The notes: generated by a model from the letters alone, not told the origin. Positions 1-5,986 are shown, numbered from the stretch's first letter. The stretch: 13,340 nt of DNA from Actinomycetota bacterium (GCA_003168295.1 PMST01000578.1:7981-21320), one strand, 5' to 3'. A program made the numbers and translations.

Positions 1-1728
1 AACCTCGCCGCGCTGCGCGAGATCGGGCTGCGGGTGGTGGCGGAGACGCTCGCGGCGCCGGGCACCGTGCGCCAGCGGGAGTCGCAAGACGTCCTGGTCG
101 CCGTGACCGCGCCGGACCAAGCCGACGCGCTGATCCAGCGCGGCGTCAGGCTCGCCCGGCGCAGTAGCGCGGCGTGCACCGTGCTCGTCTTCGCCGCGCA
201 CGCCGGCGGCCCGCCGGGAGAGGTGACCGAGCACATCAAGTCCGCGGCGGCCGATGCCGGGGCCGCGGTCATCGTCCGCCAGGGCCAGGATGCCGCGGCG
301 GTGATCGCCCAGGCCGTGCGCGAGACCGGCGCCCGGAGCCTGGTCATGGGGGCGCCCCCACCCGGGCTACGTGACCGCTGGCGCCCCACCCTGGTCGAGC
401 GGGTGGCCGACCAGCTCCCCGATGTCCACCTGCACATCACTGCCGGCCCGGCCTCCGGGGCGGCCACGGGCGCCCTCTCGCAGGCCGCCGCGAAGGGCGT
501 TGACGGCGAGAAGGGCGTTGACGGCGAGAACGGCCCGAACAGCCCAGAGCGCCGCTGGGCGCGCGGTGCGATCCGGGTCTATCTCGGCTACGCGCCAGGC
601 TGCGGCGTGACGACCGCGATGCTCGAGGAGGCCAGACGCCGGAAATCGCGGGGATCAGACGTGGTCGTCGCGGCCGTCGATTGCCGCGGCCGGGAGGGCG
701 TGAGCGCGCTGCTCGAGGGCCTGGAGCTTGTCGGCGACGGTACCACCCTCGACACCGGCGCGGTGCTGGCCCGGAACCCCGAGGTGGCCTGCGTCGATGA
801 CCTGGCGGCCGTCGACGCCAGCGGCGAGCCCCGCTTCGCGGCCGCCCGCCGCCTCGCCGACGCGGGCATCACCATCGTCGGCACCGTGCACCTCACCCAC
901 CTGCGCACCGCCGCTTCCCCGACTACCGCTTCCCCGACTACCGCCGCCCCGACCGGCGCCTCTAGTGCCGTCCCGACCAGCGCCAACACCTCTAACGCCG
1001 CTCCGACCGGTGTTGCCCCGGCTGGTGCTTCCCCGGCCAGTGCCGCCCCGGCCAGCGCCGGCATCTCCAGCGTCGGCTCGGCCAGCGCCGTGGCCGCCAG
1101 CGGGGCACCGGATGAGACCGCGGCCCTGGCTATCGCGGACGAGATCGAGCTGGTGGACGCTCCGCCGTCCGAACTCGCCGACCGGGTGCGCCGGGGCGAG
1201 GTCGTCCCGGCCGCCGAGGCCGGCCGCGCGCTGCCCACCGATTACGGGCCCGAGTCGCTCAGCGCGCTCCGGGAGCAGGCCTTCACCATCGTGGCCGAAC
1301 ACGCCGACCGGCAGCTGACGGCCTACCGGCACGGCCCCTCGCCGGCCGGCGAAGCCGCGCCGGCCATCCTGGGCTGCACCGCGCCACGAGCCGGGATGGA
1401 GCCGCTGATCAGGTGGTCGGCCGCCCTCGCCGCGCGGCTGGCCGGGGAGCTCCGAGTCGCCGCCGTGCCGCCGTCACCGCCCCCAGCGGACCTGGACCAG
1501 CTGCTGGCGGGGTACGCGGCGTTGACAGCACAGCTCGGCGGTCAGTTCGCCGTCCTGCACGGCGCCCCGGCCGCGGCCCTGACGGCGTACGCGCGCGAGC
1601 ACCACGTCACCGAGATGGTGCTGGCCCGCGGGCCAGGGACCCGGGGCGGCCGTCACCTGGTCCTGCGCGACCTGGTCCGCAGCGTCGGCGACATCGAGGT
1701 GCACGTGCTGCCCGCGCAGGCCAGCTAG
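1..1728 (+). CDS. KdpD-like sensor protein without histidine kinase, 5' end outside window
   Basis: The frame is open at base 1. The first codons (NLAALREIGLR) match the end of a KdpD N-terminal domain, so the GTG at 34 is not the real start. Counting from that GTG as residue 1, the order is: a USP-like domain (about 18-136), a short linker with a duplicated GVDGE unit (155-166), a second KdpD N-terminal-like domain (180-293, resuming 361-430), and a second USP-like domain (about 445-560). The stop follows directly; there are no transmembrane segments, DHp or ATPase domain as in full KdpD sensor kinases. In the second KdpD domain the P-loop reads GYAPGCGVTT (185-194), with Val in place of the family's Lys. 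The Walker B region is VACVDDLAAV where the family has VDELAH. An Ala/Pro/Ser/Thr-rich insert (292-360) replaces the family's conserved middle segment. KdpD proteins sense potassium status; kinase-less short KdpDs are known in some bacteria. Here a soluble cytoplasmic sensing or scaffold role is inferred. Family assignment is firm; function is open. Confidence 0.85.
   Translation, partial: NLAALREIGLRVVAETLAAPGTVRQRESQDVLVAVTAPDQADALIQRGVRLARRSSAACTVLVFAAHAGGPPGEVTEHIKSAAADAGAAVIVRQGQDAAAVIAQAVRETGARSLVMGAPPPGLRDRWRPTLVERVADQLPDVHLHITAGPASGAATGALSQAAAKGVDGEKGVDGENGPNSPERRWARGAIRVYLGYAPGCGVTTAMLEEARRRKSRGSDVVVAAVDCRGREGVSALLEGLELVGDGTTLDTGAVLARNPEVACVDDLAAVDASGEPRFAAARRLADAGITIVGTVHLTHLRTAASPTTASPTTAAPTGASSAVPTSANTSNAAPTGVAPAGASPASAAPASAGISSVGSASAVAASGAPDETAALAIADEIELVDAPPSELADRVRRGEVVPAAEAGRALPTDYGPESLSALREQAFTIVAEHADRQLTAYRHGPSPAGEAAPAILGCTAPRAGMEPLIRWSAALAARLAGELRVAAVPPSPPPADLDQLLAGYAALTAQLGGQFAVLHGAPAAALTAYAREHHVTEMVLARGPGTRGGRHLVLRDLVRSVGDIEVHVLPAQAS
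493..530 (+). repeat. 18-bp perfect tandem duplication inside the KdpD-like gene
   Basis: Bases 493-510 (aagggcgttgacggcgag) are repeated exactly at 511-528, and two further matching bases follow. The repeat is in frame and gives GVDGEK then GVDGEN in the linker between the first USP domain and the second KdpD domain. The perfect copy suggests a recent slippage or duplication event. Confidence 0.9.
907..1113 (+). repeat. low-complexity Ala/Pro/Ser/Thr linker with short tandem repeats
   Basis: The stretch codes for a disordered linker made almost only of Ala, Pro, Ser, Thr, Gly and Val. It starts with two exact 15-bp units (911-925 and 926-940, ccgcttccccgacta) and a decayed third copy. Later imperfect copies of a gccccggccagcgcc-like unit follow near 1010-1060. 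It sits where KdpD N-terminal domains carry the conserved segment after the QHLESLND-like motif, so it interrupts a domain and is not a simple inter-domain linker. Confidence 0.8.
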
Positions 1729-1818
1729 GGCCAGGGTCACGGTCCTCGCCAGGTCACTGCGGCACCCAACGCGCACCACTGATCCCATAAGAAACCCCAG
1801 TTCCGTCCTCTTGATCGA

Positions 1819-1830
1819 AAACATATGTTT
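1819..1830. repeat. 12-bp perfect palindrome in AT-rich island
   Basis: AAACATATGTTT is a perfect dyad just upstream of the larger hairpin, in a stretch of about 90 bases (1795-1886) that is far richer in A+T than anything else in the window. It could be a protein site or part of a small repeat element. No promoter or gene is attached to it. Confidence 0.55.
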
Positions 1831-1838
1831 CATTGTGA

Positions 1839-1886
1839 ATGGATGTGACAGTCTACACAAAAGAGTGTTCAGATTGTCACATCCAT
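1839..1886. terminator. long hairpin between convergent genes, possible bidirectional terminator
   Basis: The arms ATGGATGTGACA (1839-1850) and TGTCACATCCAT (1875-1886) are perfect 12-bp inverted repeats. Inside them GTCT (1851-1854) pairs with AGAT (1871-1874, one G-T wobble), TC (1869-1870) bulges, and ACAC (1855-1858) pairs with GTGT (1865-1868), closing on a six-base AAAAGA loop. That makes about 20 pairs. It lies between the ends of two convergent genes (1728 on plus, 2000 on minus). No U-tract follows, as is common for actinobacterial terminators. A small mobile-repeat remnant or a regulator site is the main alternative. Confidence 0.5.
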
Positions 1887-1914
1887 GCACGAGGGAAAGC
1901 GAGCCCGGGCGCTT

Positions 1915-1988
1915 GGGGGAGATGCGGGACCGGGGGCCGCTCGGGGAAGGCGGGCCGGGGGGAGCCTGGTGGAGGTGGGACGGGTGGG
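1915..1988 (+). other. G-tract cluster with quadruplex-forming pattern
   Basis: Runs of three or more G occur at 1915-1919, 1926-1928, 1932-1936, 1943-1946, 1952-1954, 1957-1962, 1977-1979, 1982-1984 and 1986-1988. The first six are separated by loops of 2 to 6 bases, which fits the usual G3+N1-7 pattern several times over. The G-rich strand is plus, so it would be in the 3' RNA of the KdpD-like gene. With the hairpin before it, this fills the 271-base gap 1729-1999; I see no gene there. Confidence 0.5.
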
Positions 1989-1999
1989 AGAGGTGAACG

Positions 2000-2281
2000 T
2001 CAGGCGCTGAGAGCCTCGGCGGGCTCCGCGTGGGCCCCGGGTTCCGCGCAGGCCCGGACGATCTCCTCCAGGGACAGCCCGAGGGCGGCGGCCAGGGTGG
2101 CCACGGTGAAGAACGCGGGCGTGGCGATGCGGCCGGTCTCGATTTTGCGCAATGTTTCCGCGGGAACGCCGGAGCGGGCGGCGATCTCGGCCATGCTGCG
2201 CGGTCCGCGTGCCTCGCGCAAAAGCAGGCCGAGCCGTTCCCCGCGGGCATGCTCGAGATGGCTCAGTGGCGGTCGGACCAT
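2000..2281 (-). CDS. Xre-family helix-turn-helix regulator
   Basis: A 93-residue protein. Residues about 15-75 form an Xre/Cro-type helix-turn-helix domain: SMAEIAARSGVPAETLRKIE gives the two DNA-contact helices and is followed by TGRIATPAFFTVATLAAAL, typical of the family. A short Ala/Glu-rich tail (about 78-93) has no recognisable domain, so no ligand site is evident. The ATG at 2281 follows a -10-like TACTAT by six bases with no Shine-Dalgarno sequence, which fits a leaderless mRNA. The gene is divergent from the methionine aminopeptidase gene, and a dyad in the 51-bp spacer overlaps both promoters. The simplest inference is a repressor of itself and of the aminopeptidase. I recall this regulator/aminopeptidase pairing from other actinomycetes but could not check it here. 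Confidence 0.85.
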   Translation of the reverse strand: MVRPPLSHLEHARGERLGLLLREARGPRSMAEIAARSGVPAETLRKIETGRIATPAFFTVATLAAALGLSLEEIVRACAEPGAHAEPAEALSA

Positions 2282-2286
2282 ACCGT

Positions 2287-2310
2287 GATAGTAATACCGG
2301 TATAGTTATC
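2287..2310. promoter_or_regulatory. shared dyad operator between xre-type gene and MetAP gene
   Basis: The core ATACCGGTAT (2294-2303) is a perfect 10-bp palindrome. With flanks GATA (2287-2290) and TATC (2307-2310) it forms a 24-bp dyad in which 9 of 12 pairs match. It covers the minus-strand spacer and -10 and the plus-strand -10, so one bound protein could block both genes. The Xre-type protein encoded beside it is the likely ligand (inference). Confidence 0.6.
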
Positions 2311-2316
2311 CCGCAA
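2288..2316 (-). promoter_or_regulatory. leaderless promoter of the Xre-type gene
   Basis: Read on the minus strand, TTGCGG (2316-2311) and TACTAT (2293-2288) are spaced by 17 bases, and the ATG begins six bases after the -10. Transcription would start at or next to the start codon. No ribosome binding site is present. Confidence 0.55.
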
Positions 2317-2324
2317 AAGGGAGG
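2301..2324 (+). promoter_or_regulatory. -10 element and ribosome binding site of the MetAP gene
   Basis: TATAGT (2301-2306) is a good -10 hexamer inside the operator; no clear -35 lies upstream. GGGAGG (2319-2324) is a strong Shine-Dalgarno sequence eight bases before the ATG at 2333. This site decides the start: an in-frame GTG at 2324 overlaps the Shine-Dalgarno sequence itself and is unlikely to be used. Confidence 0.6.
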
Positions 2325-2332
2325 TGCAACCC

Positions 2333-3100
2333 ATGGTGGAGATCAAGACAGCCGGAGAGGTCCAGGCGATGCGGGCCGCCGGGCAGGTCGTCGCGCAGAT
2401 CCTGGCGGCCACCCGGGCCGAGGCGAAGGCGGGCATGGCCCTGACCGAACTGGACGAGATCGCCCGCGGCGTGCTCGCCGAGGCGGGGGCCACCTCGCCG
2501 TTCCTGGGCTACCAGCCGGGGTTCGCCTCGATCCCCTTCCCCGCGGTCATCTGCACCTCGGTCAACGACGCCGCGCTGCACGGCATCCCGGGCCGGTACC
2601 GGCTGGCCGCCGGTGACCTGCTCAGCGTGGACTGCGGCGCCGTGCTGGACGGATGGGCGGGTGACGCCGCGATCTCGTTCACGATCGGGCCGCCGGATCC
2701 GGCCGACGCGCGGCTGATCGCCACCGCCGGCGAGGCCCTGCGCGCGGGGATTGCCGCCGCGGTCCCGGGCGGGCGGATCGGCGACATCTCGGCGGCCATC
2801 GGCGCGGCCGGCCGCGCGGCCGGCTACGGGATCTGCACAGATTTCGGCGGTCACGGCGTCGGCCGGGCGATGCACGAGGATCCCCACATCCCGAACGAGG
2901 GACGGCGTGGCCGCGGTCCCCGGCTCGTGCCCGGGCTGGTCGTCGCGATCGAGCCGTGGTTCCTGGCCGGCGGCCGGGACAGCTACGAGATCGACGAGGA
3001 CGGCTGGACGATCCGCAGCGGCGACGGCAGCCGAGCGGCTCACGTCGAGCACACCGTGGCGATCACCGCCGACGGCCCGCAGATCCTGACGGTCCCCTGA
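2333..3100 (+). CDS. map: type I methionine aminopeptidase
   Basis: It removes the initiator methionine from new proteins in the cytoplasm. The 255-residue length is that of the catalytic domain alone, as in E. coli MetAP, without the N-terminal zinc-binding extension. All expected active-site residues are visible: His83 (ALHGIP), metal ligands Asp100 (SVDCGA), Asp111 (WAGDAA), His174 (GGHGVGR), Glu207 (AIEPWF) and Glu239 (HVEHTVAI), plus His181 (MHEDPHIPN). Spacing matches the E. coli residues with an offset of three or four. The ATG at 2333 is preferred over GTG 2324 because of the ribosome binding site. Actinomycetes usually keep another copy near ribosomal-protein genes; this one, paired with its own regulator, is probably an accessory, regulated paralog (inference). 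Confidence 0.95.
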   Translation: MVEIKTAGEVQAMRAAGQVVAQILAATRAEAKAGMALTELDEIARGVLAEAGATSPFLGYQPGFASIPFPAVICTSVNDAALHGIPGRYRLAAGDLLSVDCGAVLDGWAGDAAISFTIGPPDPADARLIATAGEALRAGIAAAVPGGRIGDISAAIGAAGRAAGYGICTDFGGHGVGRAMHEDPHIPNEGRRGRGPRLVPGLVVAIEPWFLAGGRDSYEIDEDGWTIRSGDGSRAAHVEHTVAITADGPQILTVP

Positions 3101-3119
3101 CCCGCCGGTCCGCCACCTC

Positions 3120-3158
3120 TTGACAACGATACCGTTGGTATTCGAATATCATCGGTAT
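3120..3158 (+). promoter_or_regulatory. leaderless promoter and operator of the TetR gene
   Basis: A consensus TTGACA (3120-3125) is followed after 18 bases by GAATAT (3144-3149), and the ATG at 3157 comes seven bases later, so the mRNA is probably leaderless. Exactly in the spacer lies ATACC-GTT-GGTAT (3129-3141), a 13-bp dyad, overlapped by the palindrome TATTCGAATA (3139-3148). Another GGTAT half-site (3154-3158) overlaps the start codon. This is a typical arrangement for autorepression by the TetR protein encoded next. Confidence 0.65.
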
Positions 3159-3783
3159 GAGAACTCGACTGTCCCGGGCCGAGCAGAGCGACAGGAACCG
3201 CGCCGAGCTGTTCGCGGCCGCCCGCCGGGTGTTCCTGGCCAGGGGGTATCACGCCGCGACGCTGGAGCAGATCGCGGACGAGGCGGGTTTCTCCAAGGGC
3301 GTCGTGTACTCCAGGTTCGCCAGCAAGGCCGACATGTTCCTGTCCCTGCTGGAGGACCGGATCGCCGAGCGCGCCGGGCAGAACGCGGCGGCGGCCCGCC
3401 GGCTGGCCGGCTCGGGTGACTTCGGCGCCCTGCTCGACCTCGCTCAGCAGGCCGAGCATGCCGCCCCGGGCTGGCGACTGCTGGTCCTCGAATTCCGGAT
3501 CCACGCGGCCCGCGACCCTGAGCTCAACCGCCGGTACGCAGCGGTGCACGCGCGGACGGTCGAGGGCATCGCGCGGGTGCTGGTAACGACCAGCCCGGGG
3601 GATGGCGAAACCCTTCCGTCCCCGCCGCGGCAGCTGGCCGAGCTCCTGCTGGCCATCGAGGCCGGTATAGCGCTCGAGCAGGCGGCCAACCCGGACGCCC
3701 TGGGCGGCCCGGATCTGCCGGTGCTCGCCCGGCTGAACCGCTGGCTCGCGCCAGCCTCCGTCCCCATCAGGGAGGAAACATGA
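3157..3783 (+). CDS. TetR/AcrR-family transcriptional regulator
   Basis: A 208-residue protein of normal TetR length. The N-terminal helix-turn-helix is clear: AARRVFLARGYHAATLEQIA, then DEAGFSKGVVYSRFASKADM (helix 3 and the family's Y-x-x-F-x-x-K motif), about residues 20-60. The C-terminal two thirds are helical with no specific ligand motif; an Asp/Pro-containing loop lies near 146-156. The ATG at 3157 has no Shine-Dalgarno sequence and sits at the predicted transcription start. Its stop overlaps the next gene's start in an ATGA junction (3780-3783), so the two are translationally coupled. The likely role is autorepression and control of the downstream ligase-like gene, with the ligase's substrate or product as possible inducer (inference). 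Confidence 0.9.
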   Translation: MRTRLSRAEQSDRNRAELFAAARRVFLARGYHAATLEQIADEAGFSKGVVYSRFASKADMFLSLLEDRIAERAGQNAAAARRLAGSGDFGALLDLAQQAEHAAPGWRLLVLEFRIHAARDPELNRRYAAVHARTVEGIARVLVTTSPGDGETLPSPPRQLAELLLAIEAGIALEQAANPDALGGPDLPVLARLNRWLAPASVPIREET

Positions 3784-5174
3784 CCGTCCCCGCCACGATC
3801 TCCGATATCGAACTGCTGCGGACCCGGATGGCCGGCGCCATCGGCCGCCGGATGCCCGGCGCCATCGAGCGCCTCGGCTGGAGCGCCGGACAGCTCGTCG
3901 CCTTTCAGCGGGACCGGCTCAGGGCGCTGCTCGCTCACGCCATCGAGTGCTCGCCCTTCCACGCCGAACGCCTCCGCGGCATCGACCCCGGCCGGTTCGA
4001 GCTCGCTGACCTGCCCCGGCTGCCGGTGATGACCAAGGCGCAGATGATGGCGGACTTCGACCGGGCCACCACCGACCGGCGGCTGACCCGCGACCTGGTG
4101 GAGCAGCACCTGGCCGGGTCGGCCACCGAGCCGTCCCTGCTGCTCGGCGAGTACCTCTGCCTGGTGTCGGGCGGCAGCTCCGGGTTGCGCGGCCTTTTCG
4201 TCCAGACCGTCGGTGAGTACGCCGAATTCGCCGCCTCGATGATGCGCCGGGCGATGGCCGCGGCCATGACCTCCGGCGGACTGCCGCCGGAAGGACTGGT
4301 GATCGGGATCGTCGGGGCCGGCTCGCCCGTCCACTCCAGCGGCCTGGCCGCCGCGACGGCGACCCGCCCGCCGGTACGCCTGATCCCCGTCCCGGCCAGC
4401 CTGCCGACGGCCGAGATCGTCAGGCGCCTCAACGCGGCCCAGCCGCCGGCCCTGATGAGCTACGCGACCAAGCTGGCCGAACTGGCTCACGAGCAGCGGG
4501 AAGGTCGTCTGCGGCTGGCGGTCCGGTCGGTCAGCTCTAACTCAGAGGCGCTCACCGAACAGGCGCGGACGGCCATCGGCGAAGCCTTCGGGGTCCCCGT
4601 GATCGACAATTTCGTCTCGACCGAAGGCCTGGTCGGCCACAGCGAGCCCGGCCGCCCGGTCTTCACCCTCGCCAGCGACAGCTGCATCGCCGAGTGCGTC
4701 GACGACGCGGGCCATCCCGTCCCCGACGGCACCACCTCAGCGAAGGTGCTCATCACCAACCTGCACAACCTGACCCAGCCGCTCATCCGCTACGAGCTCA
4801 CGGACCGCTTCACGCCGGCCGCGGCCAGCGCGGGCGGTTACCTGCGCGCCTGCGTCGATGGCCGCTCCGATGACCTGTTCCGCTACGGCGAGGCCAGCGT
4901 GCACCCGTCGGTGTTCGCCGCGGTCCTGCTGCCTGTCCCCGCGATTCGGGAGTTCCAGGTCCGCCAGACCGGTGACGGCGCCGACATCGCCGTGGTCGCC
5001 GAGGGTGACTTCGACCGCGGCACGGTGACCGCCGCCATCGCCGACGGCCTGTGCCAGGCGGGCGTGACCAGCCCGCACGTGTCTATCCGCCGGGTCGAGG
5101 CGCTCGGCCGCGACGCCATGACCGGGAAGTCCAGACGCTTCATACCGCTGGGCCGCGACGCCAGGACCTCCTGA
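3780..5174 (+). CDS. phenylacetate-CoA ligase/CapK-like adenylating enzyme
   Basis: A 464-residue member of the PaaK/CapK/coenzyme F390 synthetase branch of AMP-forming enzymes, which activate a carboxylic acid as acyl-AMP and usually pass it to CoA. Visible motifs: phosphate-binding loop SGGSSGLRG (130-138), a STEG segment at 280-283, RYELTD (337-342), the GRSDD hinge-side motif (361-365), and the C-terminal GKSRRF with catalytic Lys450. These are in canonical order, so it is probably active; the acid substrate cannot be read from the sequence. GGAGG at 3771-3775 lies four bases before the ATG, which overlaps the TetR stop. No other phenylacetate-degradation gene follows, so paaK is not used as a symbol. 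A role in activating an aromatic or polyketide-like acid is possible but unproven. Confidence 0.8.
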   Translation: MTVPATISDIELLRTRMAGAIGRRMPGAIERLGWSAGQLVAFQRDRLRALLAHAIECSPFHAERLRGIDPGRFELADLPRLPVMTKAQMMADFDRATTDRRLTRDLVEQHLAGSATEPSLLLGEYLCLVSGGSSGLRGLFVQTVGEYAEFAASMMRRAMAAAMTSGGLPPEGLVIGIVGAGSPVHSSGLAAATATRPPVRLIPVPASLPTAEIVRRLNAAQPPALMSYATKLAELAHEQREGRLRLAVRSVSSNSEALTEQARTAIGEAFGVPVIDNFVSTEGLVGHSEPGRPVFTLASDSCIAECVDDAGHPVPDGTTSAKVLITNLHNLTQPLIRYELTDRFTPAAASAGGYLRACVDGRSDDLFRYGEASVHPSVFAAVLLPVPAIREFQVRQTGDGADIAVVAEGDFDRGTVTAAIADGLCQAGVTSPHVSIRRVEALGRDAMTGKSRRFIPLGRDARTS

Positions 5175-5184
5175 CCGGCAGCTA

Positions 5185-5212
5185 AAGACCATCTGCGTTC
5201 CGTGCATACGAT
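5185..5212 (+). promoter_or_regulatory. candidate leaderless promoter of the PAP2 gene
   Basis: TACGAT (5207-5212) has the TANNNT form, and the ATG at 5219 follows after six bases. A weak -35 candidate AAGACC (5185-5190) lies 16 bases upstream. There is no convincing Shine-Dalgarno sequence, so the transcript is probably leaderless and independent of the ligase gene ending 44 bases before. Confidence 0.45.
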
Positions 5213-5218
5213 GGGCGG

Positions 5219-5986
5219 ATGCAGCGGGGGCGACGGCGGTACGGCGATCGGCGCCAGCCGGAGCCTTTTCGGCCGCCGCCCGAACGCCTGCCGCCCGAAC
5301 GCCCGCGGCCTGCTCGCCTGCTGCCCGCACCGCTCCGCCTCCCGGCCGTGGCCCTGCTCGCCTGCTGCGTGACCGTGACGGTGCTGCTGGGGATCACGTT
5401 CGCCGGGCAGCGGCACGCCGGGTGGCTGGATACCGCGGTCGATACGCCGGTCAAGTCCGCCTTCAAGCGGTTTCCCGCGCTGCTTAACGTCCTGGCCGAT
5501 ACCGGCACGCTGATCCCGGTGACCCTGATGACCCTCGCGCTGGTCCTGGCCTGCGTGGCGACCCGCCGGTGGACCGGGGCCATCCTGGCCGCCGTGGCGA
5601 CGCCCGCCGCGAGCGCCCTCACCGAGTTCGTCCTCAAACCGCTGGTCGGCCGGACCATAGGCGGCACGCTGAGCTTGCCCAGCGGGCACGCCACCAGCTC
5701 GTTCGCGCTCGCAGGCACCTGCGCGGTGCTGCTCTTGGATCCGTCTGGGCACCGGCTGTCCGGGTCGGTCCGCCTCGTCCTGGCGTCCCTGGCGCTGCTG
5801 GTCGCGACCGCGGTCGCCATCGGGATGGTGGCCAAGGGCGCGCACTACTTCACCGACGTCGTGGCCGGTACCGCCGTCGGCATCGGAATGGTCCTGGCCT
5901 GCGCGCTTATCCTTGACTGGCTCGGGCCGGATCGCGGCGCGCTCAGCTGGGGAGCTGCACGCCGGCCAGCCCGGCGCAGTAGCTGA
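5219..5986 (+). CDS. PAP2-family membrane phosphatase
   Basis: A 255-residue integral membrane protein of the phosphatidic-acid phosphatase type 2 family, which dephosphorylates lipid phosphates or polyprenyl pyrophosphates at the membrane. About six hydrophobic segments are seen (near 42-62, 97-114, 120-137, 158-174, 185-204, 215-234) after an Arg/Pro-rich tail of about 40 residues. Signature parts: LKPLVGRT (139-146), PSGHATS (154-160) with catalytic His157, and GAHYFTDVVAG (207-217) with His209 and Asp213. The first motif lacks the classic RP ending, and the SR part of motif three is missing; I recall this variant as common in an actinobacterial subgroup, so activity is still likely. The substrate is unknown. 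Its last 44 bases overlap the convergent dehydrogenase gene. A GTG at 5348 is a less likely start. Confidence 0.85.
   Translation: MQRGRRRYGDRRQPEPFRPPPERLPPERPRPARLLPAPLRLPAVALLACCVTVTVLLGITFAGQRHAGWLDTAVDTPVKSAFKRFPALLNVLADTGTLIPVTLMTLALVLACVATRRWTGAILAAVATPAASALTEFVLKPLVGRTIGGTLSLPSGHATSSFALAGTCAVLLLDPSGHRLSGSVRLVLASLALLVATAVAIGMVAKGAHYFTDVVAGTAVGIGMVLACALILDWLGPDRGALSWGAARRPARRSS

Noticed and set aside
905..1110. CRISPR-like or satellite repeat
   Set aside because: The units are 15 bp, in frame and degenerate without spacers, and they encode a low-complexity protein linker.
1839..1886. CRP/FNR-type operator, because of GTGACA and TGTCAC
   Set aside because: The half-sites are about 26 bases apart, far too wide for that family's site, and there is no promoter or downstream gene start beside it.
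1811..1996. Short plus-strand frames starting in the AT-rich island
   Set aside because: They have no ribosome binding site, run through the hairpin and the G-tract region, and lack GC-rich third positions at the start. The encoded peptides are unlike any family I know.
2324..2332. GTG at 2324 as start of the methionine aminopeptidase
   Set aside because: It overlaps the GGGAGG ribosome binding site that serves ATG 2333, and the family sequence begins at that ATG.
655..5845. Long minus-strand open frames opposite the plus-strand genes (for example 655-1332, 3444-4490, 4883-5845)
   Set aside because: They lie antisense to genes with clear domains, are rich in Arg, Gly and Ala or lack any recognisable motif, and are the expected shadow frames of a high-GC genome.
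5219..5986. PAP2 protein as a dead enzyme because motifs one and three are incomplete
   Set aside because: The PSGH motif and the HxxxD pair are intact, and this variant motif set appears typical of an actinobacterial subgroup.
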